From the NCBI GenBank assembly GCA_965203195.1, contig OZ241860.1, forward strand, positions 3,658,001-3,722,000: 64,000 nucleotides of DNA, given 5' to 3'. Shown in pieces: positions 26,459-33,714 of this stretch; position 1 is the first letter of the stretch; each line of letters starts with the position of its first letter. The notes beneath the pieces were generated by a model. The model searched no databases. It was not told where the DNA came from and saw only the letters and a list, made by a program, of their open reading frames with translations. Source of the stretch: Bin87 sp965203195. Its GTDB lineage: Bacteria; Chloroflexota; Dehalococcoidia; Lucifugimonadales; UBA3495. The position numbers were made by a program, and so were the translations under genes.

Positions 26459-28336
26459 ATGAGCAAGGCGGAGGCGACCGGGGGGGCGGCGCAGAGCCGG
26501 CCCCAACGAGGGGACACCATAGAGCTGGACCTGCTGGCCTGGGGGCGGCTGGGGGAGGCGATGGGGACATGGGAAGGCAGGGAGGTGTTCGTTTTTGGCG
26601 GCATTCCCGGCGAGAGGGTGGCCGCGGAGGTGGTGTCCATCCGGCGGAAGTATATTGGGGCGCAGGCCAGGCGTGTTATCGTGGCGGCTCCGGAACGGGC
26701 GACGCCACCATGCGAGTATTTCGGGGAGTGCACGGGGTGCCAGTGGCAGCACATAACATATGAGGCGCAGCTGGCGGCGAAGACCGGAATAGTGCGGGAT
26801 GCGCTGGAACGGGTGGGGCGGTTTCATAATCCGGCGCCGCTGGGTACGCTGCCGGCGCCGGAGCAGTATGGCTACCGCAATCACGCGCGGTTTAATGTGT
26901 GGCGTTCCAGCGGGGCGCTGGGTTTTACGCACCGGGAACGGCGGCGGTTTGTGGCGATTGAACGGTGCCTGCTGATGCAGGACGGGGTGAACGGGTTGTT
27001 GTCGGAGCTGCAAGGCAAGTGCGGGGAGACTTCGCAGGTGGCAATCCGGTCGTCGGACGACACGGGGGATTATCTGGTGCAGCCGGCGTTGCGGAACCCG
27101 GCGGTGGGGGTGGCGACGGGGCAGAGACGCTACCGGGAGTCGGTGGCCGGGCGGGAGTTTTGGGTGGCGTCGCCGTCCTTTTTCCAGGTGAATGTGAAGC
27201 AGGCGGCGCGGCTGGCGGAGCTGGTGCGGGACGGGCTGGGGCTGTCGGGGCGGGAGACGGTGGTGGACGCCTACGCCGGAGTAGGGACTTTTGCGGCGCT
27301 GCTGGCTGCGGACGCGGGGGAAATCATCGCCATAGAGGAGGCGACGGCGGCGATTGCCGATGCGGAGGAGAATGCGGCCGGGCTGGATAATGTGCGGTTT
27401 TTGACGGGGAAGGTTGAGGATGTTTTGCCGGGACTGGCGGCGCGGCCGGATGCGGTGATTTTGGATCCGTCCCGTTCGGGGTGCCAGCCGGCGGCGCTGG
27501 CGGCGCTGCTGCGGCTGGCGCCGGGGCGGATTGCCTATGTGTCGTGCAACCCGGAGACGCTGGCGCGGGATCTGGCGGTATTGTGCCGGGGTTATGTGGT
27601 GGAGTGGGTGCAGCCGGTGGATATGTTTCCGCAGACGCATCACATTGAGTGTGTGGCCATGCTGGCGCGCAAGGAGGCGGGGGCGGAGGTGACGCTGGCG
27701 TCGGCGTCGCCGCGCCGGCGGGAGCTGCTGGGCGATTTGGGGATTGATTTCCGGGTGGCGCCGTCCAACATACCGGAGGAGGCGGGGGACGGGGAGACGC
27801 CGGAAGCGATGGCGCGGCGGCTGTCGCGGGAGAAGGCGCTGGCGGTTGCGGAGTCGGAAGGGGCGGTTGCGGGGTACTATATCGGGGCGGACAGCACGGT
27901 GGCGCTGGATGGGGAGTCCATCGCGAAGCCGGCGGACGCGGACGAGGCGCGGGCGATGCTGACGCGACTGCGGGGAACGGCGCACCAGGTCATTACAGGG
28001 TTGACGGTGTATGACGCCGCCACCGGGCGATGTTTGACGGAAGCGCTGTCCGCCGAGGTGGCGATGCGCCAATTTACGGATGCGGAGATGGAGCGGTCGA
28101 TAGCCAGCGGGGTTCCGATGGACAAGGCGGGGGCCTACGCGATACAGGATGCGGATTTCCGGCCGGCGCGGCTGGAACGGGGCTGTTATTCCAATGTGAT
28201 GGGGCTGCCGGTGTGCCGGGTTGCGGCGCTGCTGGCCGAGGTAGGATGCCCGCTGCCGGATTTGAGCCGGGCGGCAGCGCCGGCGGGGTGTACGGAGGAT
28301 TGTCCGTTTGACGCCGACGGGGGAGGGGCGCAGTGA
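26459..28336 (+). CDS. fused RlmD/TrmA-family RNA (uracil-5-)-methyltransferase and Maf nucleotide pyrophosphatase
   Basis: 625 residues in one uninterrupted frame. Residues 15-75 form a TRAM RNA-binding domain; C85, C91, C94 and C170 are the 4Fe-4S ligands of RlmD/RumA; VDAYAGVGTF (269-278) binds SAM; DPSRSG (336-341) and the catalytic C363 in SCNP complete a TrmA-family RNA uracil-5-methylase, probably acting on 23S rRNA. Maf begins at 411: LASASPRRRELL, GADSTV near 480 and the C-terminal MDKAGAYAIQ are the complete Maf signature for hydrolysing non-canonical or pyrimidine nucleoside triphosphates. These enzymes are normally separate proteins. SD AAGGG precedes ATG 26459; tatB overlaps the stop. 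Confidence 0.93.
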   Translation: MSKAEATGGAAQSRPQRGDTIELDLLAWGRLGEAMGTWEGREVFVFGGIPGERVAAEVVSIRRKYIGAQARRVIVAAPERATPPCEYFGECTGCQWQHITYEAQLAAKTGIVRDALERVGRFHNPAPLGTLPAPEQYGYRNHARFNVWRSSGALGFTHRERRRFVAIERCLLMQDGVNGLLSELQGKCGETSQVAIRSSDDTGDYLVQPALRNPAVGVATGQRRYRESVAGREFWVASPSFFQVNVKQAARLAELVRDGLGLSGRETVVDAYAGVGTFAALLAADAGEIIAIEEATAAIADAEENAAGLDNVRFLTGKVEDVLPGLAARPDAVILDPSRSGCQPAALAALLRLAPGRIAYVSCNPETLARDLAVLCRGYVVEWVQPVDMFPQTHHIECVAMLARKEAGAEVTLASASPRRRELLGDLGIDFRVAPSNIPEEAGDGETPEAMARRLSREKALAVAESEGAVAGYYIGADSTVALDGESIAKPADADEARAMLTRLRGTAHQVITGLTVYDAATGRCLTEALSAEVAMRQFTDAEMERSIASGVPMDKAGAYAIQDADFRPARLERGCYSNVMGLPVCRVAALLAEVGCPLPDLSRAAAPAGCTEDCPFDADGGGAQ

Positions 28337-28680
28337 ATGTTTTTGGGATTGGCGCTCTGGAGCTGCTGGTGATTCTGCTGGTGGCGTTTATTGCCCTGGG
28401 GCCGGGGAAGACGATGGAGACGGCGCGCACTATCGGGCGGATGATGCGGGAGGCGCGGCGGGCTTTCAGCGATATTGTGGAGGCGGCGTCTTTTGACGAT
28501 GAGGGCCGGGCTGATGACCGCCGTCCGGGAAGGGCGCCTTCGCCGCCTGGCGAGCCGCTGCCGGGCCCGGCGCATCTGGCGGAACAGACGCCGCCGGCAA
28601 CAGGTGATGACGGCGGCGGCGATATGGGCGGGCCTGATGACCGACCGGAGGGCGGCAGCGGCCGGGCGGGCATCCGATGA
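28333..28680 (+). CDS. tatB: TatA/TatB-like twin-arginine translocase subunit
   Basis: 115 residues. A short periplasmic start MNVFGIGALELLVILLVAFIALGP is the TatA/B transmembrane hairpin with the hinge Gly-Pro, followed by an amphipathic helix (ETARTIGRMMREARRAF) and a long Pro/Gly/Asp-rich tail. The extended tail and position directly before tatC favour TatB over TatA. The GTG start overlaps the previous stop (GTGA), and the end overlaps tatC by four bases (ATGA). Confidence 0.85.
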   Translation: MNVFGIGALELLVILLVAFIALGPGKTMETARTIGRMMREARRAFSDIVEAASFDDEGRADDRRPGRAPSPPGEPLPGPAHLAEQTPPATGDDGGGDMGGPDDRPEGGSGRAGIR

Positions 28681-29429
28681 GCCAGGCGATGCCGCTGCGG
28701 GAGCATTTCCGCGAGCTGCGCTCCCGTTTGATTGTGTGCCTGGCGGCCCTGCTAGTGGGGTCGGCGGTGTGCTTTTATTTTTACGAGGAGCTGCTCAACC
28801 TGCTGACGGAGCCGGCACTACGCGCGGCCGAGGGCGAGGTGGAGGTGGAGATAATTTATACGGAGGTTACCGAACTGCTGGGGACGACGGTAAGGGTATC
28901 ACTGCTGGGCGGGTTTGTGCTGGCGCTGCCGGTGATTTTGTATCACGGCATCCGGTTTGTGGCGCCGGGGCTGACGCCCCGGGAGCGGCGGATGCTGTTT
29001 GCGTTTTTGCCGGCGGCGCTGCTGGCCTTCGTAGGGGGGATGGCCTTCGGGTACTTTGTGATGATACCGCCGGCGCTGCGGTTTCTGCTGACTTTTGGCG
29101 GGGATGTGGCGGATCCGCTGATACGGGTCAGCAATCTGGTGAACATAATGATACGGCTGTTGTTCTGGCTGGGGGTATCTTTTGAGACGCCGCTGGTGAT
29201 GTACGCGCTGGCGACGCTGGGGGTAGTGCGGGCGCAGGGGTTTGCGCGTTTCCGGCGGTTGTGGCTGGTGGCGGCGTTTGTAATCGCGGCGGCGATCACG
29301 CCGACGATAGACCCGCTGAACCAGGCGATTGTAGCCGGGCCGCTGATTGCGCTGTACGAGGTGGGGGTGCTGCTGGCGCGGCTGGCGGGACGGCGAAGGC
29401 GGGCGGCGGCGGCGCTGAATGCGGAATAA
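28677..29429 (+). CDS. tatC: Sec-independent protein translocase TatC
   Basis: 250 residues with six hydrophobic helices. Family signatures: MPLREHFRELRSRL at the start (the signal-peptide-binding LxELRxRL), YTEVTELLGTTVRVSLLGGFVLALPVILYHGIRFVAPGL in the first periplasmic/TM2 region and a conserved FGYFVMIPPALRFLLTF helix. TatC binds twin-arginine signal peptides and nucleates the pore with TatA/B. ATGA overlap with tatB; tatA lies just downstream on the opposite strand. Confidence 0.96.
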   Translation: MSQAMPLREHFRELRSRLIVCLAALLVGSAVCFYFYEELLNLLTEPALRAAEGEVEVEIIYTEVTELLGTTVRVSLLGGFVLALPVILYHGIRFVAPGLTPRERRMLFAFLPAALLAFVGGMAFGYFVMIPPALRFLLTFGGDVADPLIRVSNLVNIMIRLLFWLGVSFETPLVMYALATLGVVRAQGFARFRRLWLVAAFVIAAAITPTIDPLNQAIVAGPLIALYEVGVLLARLAGRRRRAAAALNAE

Positions 29430-29520
29430 CGGCGGCAGCGGACGCAACCAGGGGAACTCGGGGCCAGAGGTGGCTGGCACCGCGCTTAAGGCGGGCCGCC
29501 GGACGGGGGGCAGGTTAGGT

Positions 29521-29718
29521 TTAGGAGCGGGGCGGTTCCTCGGAGGGCGCGCGGTCGGCGGCGGGTTTTTCGTCCTCGCCGGTTACCGAGGTTTTGAAGG
29601 AGCGGATGCCCTTGCCGAGGGCGGAGCCCACGCCGGGAAGCCGGGATGCGCCGAAGATGAGCAGCACCACGAGGAGGATAATGAGCAGTTCGGGGAGACC
29701 GAGGCCGGCGATACGCAT
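29521..29718 (-). CDS. tatA: TatA
   Basis: 65 residues. N-terminal LGLPELLIILLVVLLIFGASRLPGVGSALGKGIRSFK gives the TatA pattern: Glu in the membrane helix start, FG hinge, LP, then amphipathic helix with GxxxGxGIRxFK. It oligomerises to form the Tat pore. ATG 29718 with GGAG nine bases upstream. Transcribed towards tatC, an unusual convergent layout for the three tat genes. Confidence 0.93.
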   Translation of the reverse strand: MRIAGLGLPELLIILLVVLLIFGASRLPGVGSALGKGIRSFKTSVTGEDEKPAADRAPSEEPPRS

Positions 29719-29813
29719 TGTTATCAACTCCGATAGGGTTGGAAGCAGGGGCCGGGGGGCATTGTAGCAGAGGGCGGGGGCATTTGCCAGACGCCGCCGG
29801 AGGGCAAGACCGG

Positions 29814-30800
29814 CTATTGGGGCAGGACGATGCAGGTTACATCGTGGGAAAGGGCTGCGTTCTGGGCGTCGTCGGTGATGGCGGTTCCGATGACGGCGGC
29901 TTTGACCGGGGCGCGGGTGGCCAGGGCCAGCAGGTGGGCGCGGTCGTGGGCGCGGGTGACGTCGTGGATTTCTATGGTAAGAGAGACTTCCGCGGCGGCG
30001 TAGGTGAGGATGCCGTCGGGGTCGTTGCCGCGTACGATGATGTCCACCAGGTCGATTTCGTCGGCTTGTTCCTCGGTGATGCGGCCATCGTCGACGGCGT
30101 CGTCCAGCAGGCTGGGGATGATGTCGTTTTCGGGGAGGGTACGGGCCTGGACGATGACGGGGCGGGTGAGTCCCAGGCGTCGGCCGCCGGAGCGGCGGAT
30201 GCGGCGGGCGGCGGTGCGTTCGTAGTCGGTGCCGTCCAGGCGGTTGAGGGTGCCGCGCATACTATCTACGGTGTTGTCCAGGCGGTTGACGGTGTTGCCC
30301 ATAGTTTCCACGGTGCTGTCCAAGCGGTTGACGGTGGCGCGCAGGCTGGCGACTTCGGTGATGAGGGTGGCTTGGGTGTCCTTGAGTTCGGATACGTCGG
30401 CTTCGGTGCGGGTTTGGCGTTCTTCCATGCGGGCCTGGCCGTTTTTGAGTTCGGCGATGTCGGCTTGGGTGCAGGCCTGGCTTTCCTTGAGTTCAGCGAT
30501 GTCGGCTTGGGTGCGGGCCTGGCCGTCTTTGAGTTCAGCGATGTCGGCTTGGGTGCGGGCCTGGCCGTCTTTGAGTTCGGCGATGTCGGTTTCGGCGCGG
30601 GCCTGGCCTTCGGCCATAGCGCCGACGACGTCGCTGACCTGCTTTACCATCGCGGCCAGGTCGGCGACGATTTCGGGCAGGCGCAGGTATTCCTCGCCGA
30701 GGAAGTGCCGGCGCGTTTCCGCGCGGAGGCCGGGGTCGCGCTCCAGGGCGTCCAGAATGTCCTGGTAGGTGTTGATGGGAATGGATGCGGCGGTGGTCAT
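29814..30800 (-). CDS. coiled-coil repeat protein, possible C-terminal nuclease-like domain
   Basis: 328 residues. Residues about 45-200 are a long coiled coil including near-exact 14-residue repeats of AELKDGQARTQADI (42 bp in DNA, four units) followed by heptads such as TVNRLDSTVETMGNTVNRLD. The last ~110 residues are a compact alpha/beta domain with ARRIRRSGGRRLGLTRPVIV, a DLVDIIVRG strand, AAAEVSLTIEIHDV and a nucleotide-binding-like AVIGTAIT. The EVSLTIE strand resembles the core of PD-(D/E)XK-like domains found in many coiled-coil proteins of this type, but catalytic residues are not certain. Function unknown; monocistronic. Confidence 0.65.
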   Translation of the reverse strand: MTTAASIPINTYQDILDALERDPGLRAETRRHFLGEEYLRLPEIVADLAAMVKQVSDVVGAMAEGQARAETDIAELKDGQARTQADIAELKDGQARTQADIAELKESQACTQADIAELKNGQARMEERQTRTEADVSELKDTQATLITEVASLRATVNRLDSTVETMGNTVNRLDNTVDSMRGTLNRLDGTDYERTAARRIRRSGGRRLGLTRPVIVQARTLPENDIIPSLLDDAVDDGRITEEQADEIDLVDIIVRGNDPDGILTYAAAEVSLTIEIHDVTRAHDRAHLLALATRAPVKAAVIGTAITDDAQNAALSHDVTCIVLPQ

Positions 30801-30875
30801 TGTCAGAAGGCTGCTCCCGGTTGGTGAATGCTATTGTAGCATCCGGCGCGTGATCAGGGTAGTGGGGTTTCCAGG

Positions 30876-31860
30876 CCGGTAGCGTTTCGTTTTAGGCGGG
30901 TTGGTTATAAGATGGGGGTACAATGCCCGTCCGTCCCCTACCAGAGATGCGCCGCTATGGGACTGCTGGACCAGCTGTAAACCTAACTGGGGCGCCAAAT
31001 CCCCGCCCAACTCCAAGCCGCCCTCCAACAAGCCCTAGACGACTATCAGTCCCTTTGCGACCAGTGTCGTCGCATGGTCGGCGGCATAACGCTGCTGGGC
31101 GCGGAAATGCGCCACCAGCGGTTTTCCAAAAAACCATGACACCGCCATCAGCCTGGCCGCGCGCCTGATTGAGCTACGCCCGCGCCGGAAACCGGGTGGG
31201 CTGCGTCAAGAGTACGGTCGGTAAGTGGCTGCGGAAGTCGCCTTTGACGGCGCCGGAGTTGCCGCCGGACGGAACGCTGAACTGGGCGGTTTGGGCACGC
31301 GAACCCGCCGGGGGCGTACCGAATTGAAGGTAATCCGCAATGGTGCTGGGGGGACGGCCATGGGGGATTTTGGTTCCTGGGCTGAGGTGATTGGCCGGGC
31401 CTAGCAGTTGGGGGCGCATCATCCGCAGCATCCGGTCAGTGATGGCAATGGGGCCATAGCGGCGGGGATTGGGCTGGTCTATGTCGGGGAAGCGCGGCGC
31501 CAGCTGTGCGTGTTTCACCTGTTGCGGGAGTGCCGGCGGAACATTGGGACGGCGGGGTTTGCGGCGGCGCGGCGGTTGCTGGACGCGGGCAGTCCGGCGG
31601 GAGGTCGGGAATGGGCAAGGCGGATTATGCGGGCGACGGCCAGGGCGGCGCGTTACCGGTGTGAGCAAGCGTTGCGCAAAGGACTGCGTCATTTGGCGAT
31701 GGGGCGGATGGCGCATCGGACGATGTCGTGATTGGAGAGGCACAACCGGGAGTTGCGGCGGCGGGAGAAGCTGGGGACGGTGTGGACGGAGCACAACCTG
31801 CTGGTACTGCGGGAAGAGCAGGGACTGAGAACCAAACCACCTAAAACGAAACGCTACCGG
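30876..31860 (+). mobile_element. decayed mutator/IS256-like insertion sequence
   Basis: 985 bases bounded by 31-bp terminal inverted repeats (CCGGTAGCGTTTCGTTTTAG at the left; its complement at the right) with two mismatches. Flanks TTTCCAGG and CTTCCGGG may be an eroded 8-bp duplication. The interior encodes a broken transposase. Confidence 0.8.
30956..31840 (+). pseudogene. transposase pseudogene (mutator-like)
   Basis: Fragments in several frames read ALQQALDDYQSLCDQCRRM, then TRTRRGRTELKVIRNGAG, SDGNGAIAAGIGLVYVGEA, RRQLCVFHLLRECRRNIG and LERHNRELRRREKLGTVWTE. The SDG...QxCxFHLLR and ERxNRExRRRxxxxG blocks are those of mutator/IS256-type transposases. An in-frame TGA (31729-31731), missing sense codons upstream and several frameshifts make it inactive. 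Confidence 0.8.
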
Positions 31861-31915
31861 GCTTCCGGGCAGCGTTTCAGGTTGGGCGGCTGACGAGGCG
31901 GGTGGGGCGGGTGGG

Positions 31916-32815
31916 TTAGAGGGGGAGGAGCTGAGGGATTTGGAGGTGGGGGTAGGCGTCGGCGAGGGCCTGGCGCCATTGGGGGACGAGGACGATGTTG
32001 TGGTCGCGGTCGCTGGCCAGGTGGCGCAGTTCCGGGCTGCAACGGCAGATGCGGCGGGCGGCGTAGCCGTAGCCGGGGTAGAGGTCGCAGTCGGTGGACA
32101 TCGGTACGCCGGCCAGTCCGTATCTTTTCAGGAAACTCTGGTAGTAGGGAAGTCGGGCAATTTCGCCGGCAGACCGGATTGCGCCGTAGGTGGGGGTAGT
32201 GGGAGTGAATTCGTCGCGGTCGCAGCGGAGGCTGCGCTGGGCGCGGCGGACAAGTTTGGGGTGGCCGGCGATGATGGCGGCGATGGCGTTTTTGAGGGAC
32301 GCCACGCGGCGGCACATCCGGCGGATGGTTTGGATGGTGGTGGCCATAGGGCGGTGTCCGATGGCGGCGCCGGGATGGTGGCGATGGGCGCGGCGACGGA
32401 CGGCGTGGCCGGCACTGCCGGCGTTGGCGGTGTGGCCGGCGGCGCGGGCGAGGCTGGCGATTTTGTAGGCGGGAGTGGGCAGGTTGAGGATGGCGGCCAG
32501 GGAGTAGGTCTGGCGGAAGGTTCTGAGGTGGGCGCGGCGGAGTTGGCCGCCAAAGATGGCGTTAGCGAGGGCAATTTGGAGACGACGGGTGGTGTTGTGA
32601 CGTAATCCGCCGTGTACGGCCAGGGCGGTGGCGGCGTGGGCGGCGGCGCGGCGGATGGAGTCCACGGCGTCGGCCAGACCGTCGATGAAGGGATCCACGG
32701 CGCCGGGGGGCGTGGGGTCGAAGGTGGCGGGGGCGGCGATGGCGGCGTCGGTGGCTTCGCAGGCGTGGCGGAGTAAGGCATCGCTGCGGGATTGATGGTG
32801 CTGGACGGTTCCCAT
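31916..32815 (-). CDS. hypothetical protein
   Basis: 299 residues, not recognised. ATG 32815 lies behind an AAAGGAG SD, and the reading frame has a consistent codon pattern, so I treat it as a gene. It is Ala/Arg/His-rich and helical, with a Cys-rich C-terminal part (STDCDLYPGYGYAARRICRCSPEL) after a YYQSFLKRYGLAG segment. No transmembrane helix. It lies immediately next to the decayed insertion sequence and could be a former passenger gene, but this is not demonstrable. Confidence 0.5.
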   Translation of the reverse strand: MGTVQHHQSRSDALLRHACEATDAAIAAPATFDPTPPGAVDPFIDGLADAVDSIRRAAAHAATALAVHGGLRHNTTRRLQIALANAIFGGQLRRAHLRTFRQTYSLAAILNLPTPAYKIASLARAAGHTANAGSAGHAVRRRAHRHHPGAAIGHRPMATTIQTIRRMCRRVASLKNAIAAIIAGHPKLVRRAQRSLRCDRDEFTPTTPTYGAIRSAGEIARLPYYQSFLKRYGLAGVPMSTDCDLYPGYGYAARRICRCSPELRHLASDRDHNIVLVPQWRQALADAYPHLQIPQLLPL

Positions 32816-32996
32816 ATTAAGGAACGGCTCCTTTCGGTTGGTGGCTGGCGGCAGGCCGGTCGTTGGCGGCGGGTTGGTGGCTAACTAACGGCTGGCGGCG
32901 GGCTGATGGTCAGTAGATGGTAGGCGATTGACTGCTGGTTGGGTAATTGGTAAATTGACGAAGGGCGATGCGGATTGAAAGGCAGGTGGGCAGTGC

Positions 32997-33129
32997 GGTG
33001 TCCGTTTTGGCCCCGGGCGCGCGTCCGCGTCCGGGGCGTTGTGGCGGATGGCGGTTGGGGCAGCGCTGTTCCCCTGTTCGCCGGGCGGGTTGCCGCATCC
33101 GTGTCTGATGGTAGCGCACGGATGTTCAG
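32997..33129 (+). repeat. dispersed ~127-bp repeat, copy 2
   Basis: Same family as 25932-26058, direct orientation, slightly longer through small insertions. The 3' boundary is again GATGTTCA. Confidence 0.8.
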
Positions 33130-33195
33130 ATTGTCAAGAGGGTATGGCGGCGGATTTGGGGCGATTTTATTGGCACCGGAAAGATGATGTCGAGG

Positions 33196-33227
33196 GCCGG
33201 ATCCAGGCAACTTTGCCCGGATCCGGC
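33196..33227 (-). terminator. strong hairpin downstream of ybaB
   Basis: GCCGGATCC and GGATCCGGC arms extend through GGCA/TGCC with one mismatch around a 4-base loop. It is about 115 bases after the ybaB stop on the minus strand; no T-run follows, so a terminator role is only possible. Confidence 0.35.
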
Positions 33228-33341
33228 TCTCACCGCGCGGGGGATTGCCGCTGATGCAGCGCCGGCCCGAATCGAACCGGCCCCGGCCGGACGGATCCGG
33301 TCGGGGCTTGGCAAAGGGGCGCGGATGTGGGAAGGCGGGGG

Positions 33342-33644
33342 CTAGAGCAGGCCGGGTATGTTCATTTTGCCGGTGAGGGCGCCCATTTTTTCGACGGCGA
33401 TTTCCTGGGCGCGGGTGTAGGCGTCGTTGACGGCGGCGACGACCAGGTCTTGCAGGAGTTCCAGATCCTCGGCGGCTTCCGGCTCGATGATGACGGAGAT
33501 GATTTCGTGTTTGCCGGTCATTGACACGCGGACGACGCCGCCGCCGGCGCTGCCGTGGACGATCATTGCCTCCAGTTCCTCCTGGGCCTTGGTCAGGCGG
33601 TTCTGGATCTGCTGGGCCTGGCGCATCATTTTGCGGTTCATCAT
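33342..33644 (-). CDS. ybaB: YbaB/EbfC nucleoid-associated protein
   Basis: 100 residues. The Met/Gln-rich start helix (MMRQAQQIQNRLTKAQEELEAM) and the GSAGGGVVRVSMTGKHEIISVIIEPE beta segment are the YbaB signature; the C-terminal helix has DLVVAAVNDAYTRAQE. It binds DNA as a tweezer-shaped dimer. It follows dnaX by about 70 bases in the same direction, the arrangement dnaX-ybaB(-recR) conserved across bacteria, although recR is absent here. Confidence 0.95.
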   Translation of the reverse strand: MMNRKMMRQAQQIQNRLTKAQEELEAMIVHGSAGGGVVRVSMTGKHEIISVIIEPEAAEDLELLQDLVVAAVNDAYTRAQEIAVEKMGALTGKMNIPGLL

Positions 33645-33714
33645 AGCGGGTTGCGGGCCTCCTGTGGGTAGTTGCGGGGCGGGCGGACGGGGTTTCACCG
33701 GCGGCGGCTATCGG

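Larger units (their letters stand above)
32816..33341. other. gene-free region with repeat and hairpin
   Basis: Contains the second copy of the ~127-bp dispersed repeat and a strong hairpin at 33196-33227. No ORF here is convincing. A tRNA T-arm-like sequence at about 33258-33280 (minus strand) is not part of a foldable tRNA. Confidence 0.5.

Noticed and set aside
26078..28072. 664-codon minus-strand frame opposite rlmD-maf
   Set aside because: Arg/Pro/His-rich shadow of a conserved gene with no start signal.
30436..30600. 42-bp repeats as CRISPR or regulatory iterons
   Set aside because: They are codon-phased within an open frame and encode a regular coiled-coil repeat.
31729..31731. In-frame TGA in a transposase next to a genome with tRNA-Sec
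   Set aside because: The gene has other stops and frameshifts, and no SECIS-like hairpin directly follows; it is a pseudogene, not a selenoprotein.
33258..33282. tRNA T-arm-like GGTTCGATTC on the minus strand
   Set aside because: The T-stem does not pair and no acceptor or anticodon arm can be folded around it; tmRNA landmarks are also absent.
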